64,000 bases of DNA from Hemileia vastatrix (taxonomy: Eukaryota; Basidiomycota; Pucciniomycetes; Pucciniales; Zaghouaniaceae), in contig JASXTE010000009.1 in assembly GCA_030280995.1 (NCBI GenBank), positions 1,830,501 through 1,894,500 on the forward strand. The letters run 5' to 3'. The position numbers and the translations under genes were made by a program. The notes below the pieces were generated by a model. The model was not told the DNA's origin. It saw only the letters and a program-made list of their open reading frames with translations, and did no database searches. This document shows positions 61,293 through 64,000 of this stretch, one piece after another. How positions within the stretch are numbered: the stretch's first letter is position 1; the number at the start of each line of letters is the position of its first letter.

Positions 61293-61905
61293 TGTCAATG
61301 TTAGTTACTTTATAGCATAAATATATCTATATATATATATATACATATCAAACCTAGATAGTTCTCTTATCATTCGATTCTATAAATTCAAATTACTAAA
61401 TCTTTAACCTAACATGATGATAGATTAGCATCGTATATGGCTGCCGGTATCTTCTCATACCGGCATCCATCTTTCTCTTTTATATCTTAATTTATTTTAT
61501 CTCGTAGTTAAAATACTAACTCACACTTATCCTATTACTTAAAGTTTTGTCCCACTGTCCATTTCTGTCCATTATCTTTATTCTTCCTTGAGTCCTAAAT
61601 TTACCTGTCGCCTCTGCTTAACAGGTAATCATGTACGTATGCTCTGCGGTAGCTCGGCATCCATCTTTCTCTTTTATATCTTAATTTATTTTATCTCGTA
61701 GTTAAAATACTAACTCAAACTTATCCTATTACTTAAAGTTTTGTCCCACTGTCCATTTCTGTCCATTATCTTTATTCTTCCTTGAGTCCTAAATTTACCT
61801 GTCGCCTCTGCTTAACAGGTAATCATTTTTGTCCCACTGTCCATTTCTGTCCATTATCTTTATTCTTCCTTGAGTCCTAAATTTACCTGTCGCCTCTGCT
61901 TAACA
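61293..61905 (+). repeat. Copia 3' LTR
   Basis: 613 bp, same length as the 5' LTR, with only a few substitutions. Followed by the CTATT target duplication. Confidence 0.95.
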
Positions 61906-61910
61906 CTATT

Positions 61911-63530
61911 TAAATTAATTTTTATAACAATATAACCATTCCAGTATTGCTTTGTGATAAGGCCAATTTCAAGAAAATTTTTAAATTCTTCTGTTTAAAT
62001 AAAATATCAAAGGGATTGTTTTTCATACACTTAGAAACTGAATAGAAACATCATATAAGATCTACCAATCAGCATAAATATCATAATTCCAATAAATCAT
62101 TGATAAATCTTGAACCCATATATATAATTTTACAATTGCGTGTAAGTGTTCAGTTGTGAATTACTCCTATCAAAACTTTGATTCTAATGACTAAAAAAGC
62201 GTACCTGAAATGTTTCATTTAATTTATTTTTCAAAACCATAGAATTGAAATATTTTTTCTTTTCATTTAAAACATGGAATAATATTATTTTTAATAAAAA
62301 GATGATTGCCTTTACAGCTGCTTTTCTACATGGGTATAATCTAAATTACCTATTGTGTCTTTTTTACAAAATGAATATCATATAATAGTTTTTTAATTTG
62401 AAACTGATAGAATTATGAAAAATTACCACTTTTACCTATTTAATTCAGTTCTTGAACAATAATACAATCAAAATATCTACCTGAAGCACATTTTTTAACA
62501 TGAGAACACTTTTCAAATTATATGGTGCTTATTCCCAGGTTGACACTGAAATTATCCCACAATACAGCATTGAAGAAAAATCAAGTACTAAAATTAAAGT
62601 TTAAATAAATTTATACTACTTTGTTTTAATTATCTTTAAATTTTTACATCTAGCTTGAATTTCAGTCTTTCATATGAAAAATTCACTAAGTAGTGATTAA
62701 TTATTTCAACTCATGAGATTACTCTACCAAATAACCATATTTACATTGAATTTTGATGAAATACATCATGAAGAGTTCCAGAAAATCATATGTGTATTAC
62801 ATTGAATAAATTAATATTGTGAAAATTCTTAGTAGTTGAATATTCGATAGAAAAAAAAAGAGCAAAAAGATATTTCCTTTTATTTTTTATCATCTTCTTG
62901 CATACAAAAATGGAAAAAACTGGATTAAAATTCACTTGTATAAGAATTATACTTCTTTCTAGACATATAATTAAACAATTTATCAATTATTAGTGCTAAG
63001 TGTAAAGAAGATATTAGAGAACTTCATTGAAACAGAAATTATGAAAACATATTTCTATCTTTTATTTTTCTTAATTATGAGTCTTTTCACAGTATTCTAG
63101 AATAGAAACTTGAGAATTTTTATTGTTCAATATTTTTATTAAATAATTCCATTGAGTTTAAAATAATTATATTGCATAATAAGAAATAATAAAAATACAA
63201 AAAAAAAATATCAGGTAATATGGTTTAAATTAAAAAATAAAAGCTTCAAATTCTTGGTTAAAAGGAGTTATCATTAAAGAGAACCACTGATATTATTTTA
63301 TATTTTTTCAAAAAAAATAGAATAAAATAATTAGAGAGTTTAAAAGTGATGTTTTTGAAATAAATAGTATAATTTTCAGTCTTTTAAGTGATCAGGTGAA
63401 ATTCAAAATGAAAATGAAAATGAGTTTTGTGAAAAAAATTCTGTGAATGGATCAGATTATTAATCTTCCCTTGTTATTATTTCTATAAATTATTTATTAA
63501 ACTTTCACTATTACTCAAGCACAGACTCAT
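61911..63530. other. AT-rich interior of the TIR element, right of Copia
   Basis: No ORF, RNA gene or domain supported; continuous with 55121-56573 before the Copia inserted. Confidence 0.6.
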
Positions 63531-63564
63531 CCATGTTTGGTTAAGAGCCCAAGATGAGTTCAAA

Positions 63565-63630
63565 GTAAAGTTCAGTCTGAGTTCAGTCTGAGTTCAGTCT
63601 GAGTTCAGTCTGAATTCCATCTGAATTCAA
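63565..63630 (+). repeat. Subterminal GAGTTCAGTCT repeats
   Basis: Four tandem 12-bp units of GAGTTCAGTCT, flanked by degenerate GAGTTCAAAG and GAATTCCATCT copies, directly inside the right terminus. Such subterminal arrays are typical transposase-binding regions. Similar GAGTTCAA words precede the terminus at 30825. Confidence 0.75.
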
Positions 63631-63635
63631 GTTGA

Positions 63636-63673
63636 GGACTTGCTAGCAAGTCCCCCCCAAATATTGCGTGGTG
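63636..63673 (-). repeat. Right terminal inverted repeat with palindrome
   Basis: Reverse complement of the left end: GGACTTGCTAGCAAGTCC at 63636-63653, a C run, AA, then ATATTGCGTGGTG ending at 63673. Confidence 0.85.
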
Positions 63674-64000
63674 CTTGTTAAATATGAAAATTATAGAGAA
63701 AGTGGGTGTAACACCTAAATATTGTGTAATCTCACCAGTCTTAATTTCTTATGAAAAGGACAAGGCTAGGTTGTGTGGTGATTATAGAGCCCTTAATACC
63801 CACACAATTGATGATATTTATCCTCTACCAAGAATAAACTCAATACATGCTACCTTACAGGGAGCCAAGTATATCAGTTGCTTGGATGGGAATAAGGGAT
63901 ACCAACAAATACCTGTTGAGAAGGACTCACAAAATTATTTGATGATTGCAACTCACTTGGGTATTTACATATACATTAGGATGCCTTTTGGCCCTAAGAA
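63674..64000 (+). pseudogene. Gypsy-3 reverse transcriptase, continuation
   Basis: Continues the frame broken at 53700: the two bases at 53699-53700 and the C at 63674 form a codon matching the Gypsy-2 order of residues at this point. Open to the window end through CLDGNKGYQQ and MPFGPK. Gypsy-2 has a stop at the residue after MPFGP, while Gypsy-3 is intact there. Confidence 0.88.

Larger units (their letters stand above)
56574..61905 (+). mobile_element. Ty1/Copia LTR retrotransposon (5,332 bp)
   Basis: Two 613-bp LTRs (56574-57186 and 61293-61905) begin TGTCAATG and end TTAACA. The target duplication CTATT is perfect at 56569-56573 and 61906-61910. Domain order gag, protease, integrase, RT, RNase H is diagnostic for Copia. 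The LTRs differ at only a few positions, so insertion was recent. One stop and one homopolymer frameshift interrupt the polyprotein. Confidence 0.95.
53701..63673. mobile_element. Palindrome-ended TIR element, 9,973 bp including a Copia
   Basis: Ends are inverted repeats: CACCACGCAATAT, a G run, then the palindrome GGACTTGCTAGCAAGTCC at 53722-53739; the right end mirrors this at 63636-63673. Joining 53700 to 63674 restores the Gypsy-3 frame with no base added or lost, so there appears to be no target duplication. Subterminal regions are rich in short TTGAAC/GTTCAA words (53740-53890) and GAGTTCAGTCT repeats (63570-63630). Without the Copia and its target duplication the element is 4,636 bp and encodes nothing I recognise, so it is probably mobilised in trans. 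Families with terminal repeats and no duplication exist (some Helitron-like elements), but assignment is open. Confidence 0.8.
48623..64000 (+). mobile_element. Gypsy-3, Ty3/Gypsy element, 5' part, split by a DNA element
   Basis: The 5' LTR (48623-49375) is followed by ATTGGGGGTC as primer-binding region, a leader, a spliced gag, protease and part of RT. The element is interrupted at 53700/53701 and resumes at 63674, running off the window inside RT. It is related to Gypsy-2 throughout gag-pol but clearly diverged. It inserted after GGGGTTATT of copy B; the 3' flank is outside the window. Confidence 0.9.

Overview
This window looks like a piece of a large, AT-rich, transposon-packed fungal genome, most likely a rust fungus (Pucciniales). 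The clues are short GT-AG introns of 55-115 bp, a Tet/JBP-like 2OG-Fe(II) oxygenase of a kind I recall as expanded in rusts and other basidiomycetes, a fungal-type Zn(II)2Cys6 cysteine pattern, and fungal Ty3/Gypsy and Ty1/Copia elements nested in one another. Genus and species cannot be read from the sequence. I see no ordinary housekeeping gene, tRNA, rRNA or CRISPR array.

Layout. 1-1454: 3' end of a spliced gene of unknown function, broken by one in-frame TGA. 1660-3610: about 20 copies of a 20-bp palindrome spaced roughly 100 bp apart. 4638-7064 (+) and 7863-9069 (-): a convergent pair, an unrecognised six-exon gene and a two-exon Tet/JBP-like dioxygenase, both decayed. 9554-23007: Gypsy-1 with near-identical LTRs, a gag-protease ORF, a -1 frameshift site, a frameshifted pol, many copies of a hairpin-like motif and an antisense two-exon Zn2Cys6 gene. 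23008-24973: continuation of the interrupted unit, ending in a run of about a dozen different hairpins. 24974-30824: AT-rich DNA with no gene. 30825-30864: a terminus with a TTGCTAGCAA-centred palindrome and a GTGGTG end.

From 30865 the unit repeats (copy B): palindrome array, the same gene pair (33246-35670 and 36468-37683) and the hairpin array (38946-39440). Copy B is interrupted by Gypsy-2 (about 39495-48189, chromodomain-bearing and degenerate), resumes for 433 bp (48190-48622), and is interrupted again by Gypsy-3 (48623 to beyond the window). Gypsy-3 is split inside its reverse transcriptase by a 9,973-bp terminal-inverted-repeat element (53701-63673). That element in turn carries a Copia element (56574-61905) with 613-bp LTRs and a perfect CTATT target duplication.

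The most interesting reading is that the TTGCTAGCAA-palindrome termini at 30825-30864, 53701-53739 and 63636-63673 belong to one DNA-transposon family. The smaller member (about 4.6 kb without its Copia passenger) is gene-less and left no target-site duplication: removing 53701-63673 restores the Gypsy-3 reading frame exactly. A larger member, whose left end lies outside the window or is lost, may carry the palindrome array, the unknown gene, the Tet/JBP-like gene and the hairpin array. That link is inference. The shared ends, the hairpins (including one compensatory base-pair change between copies) and the exact frame restoration are visible in the sequence.
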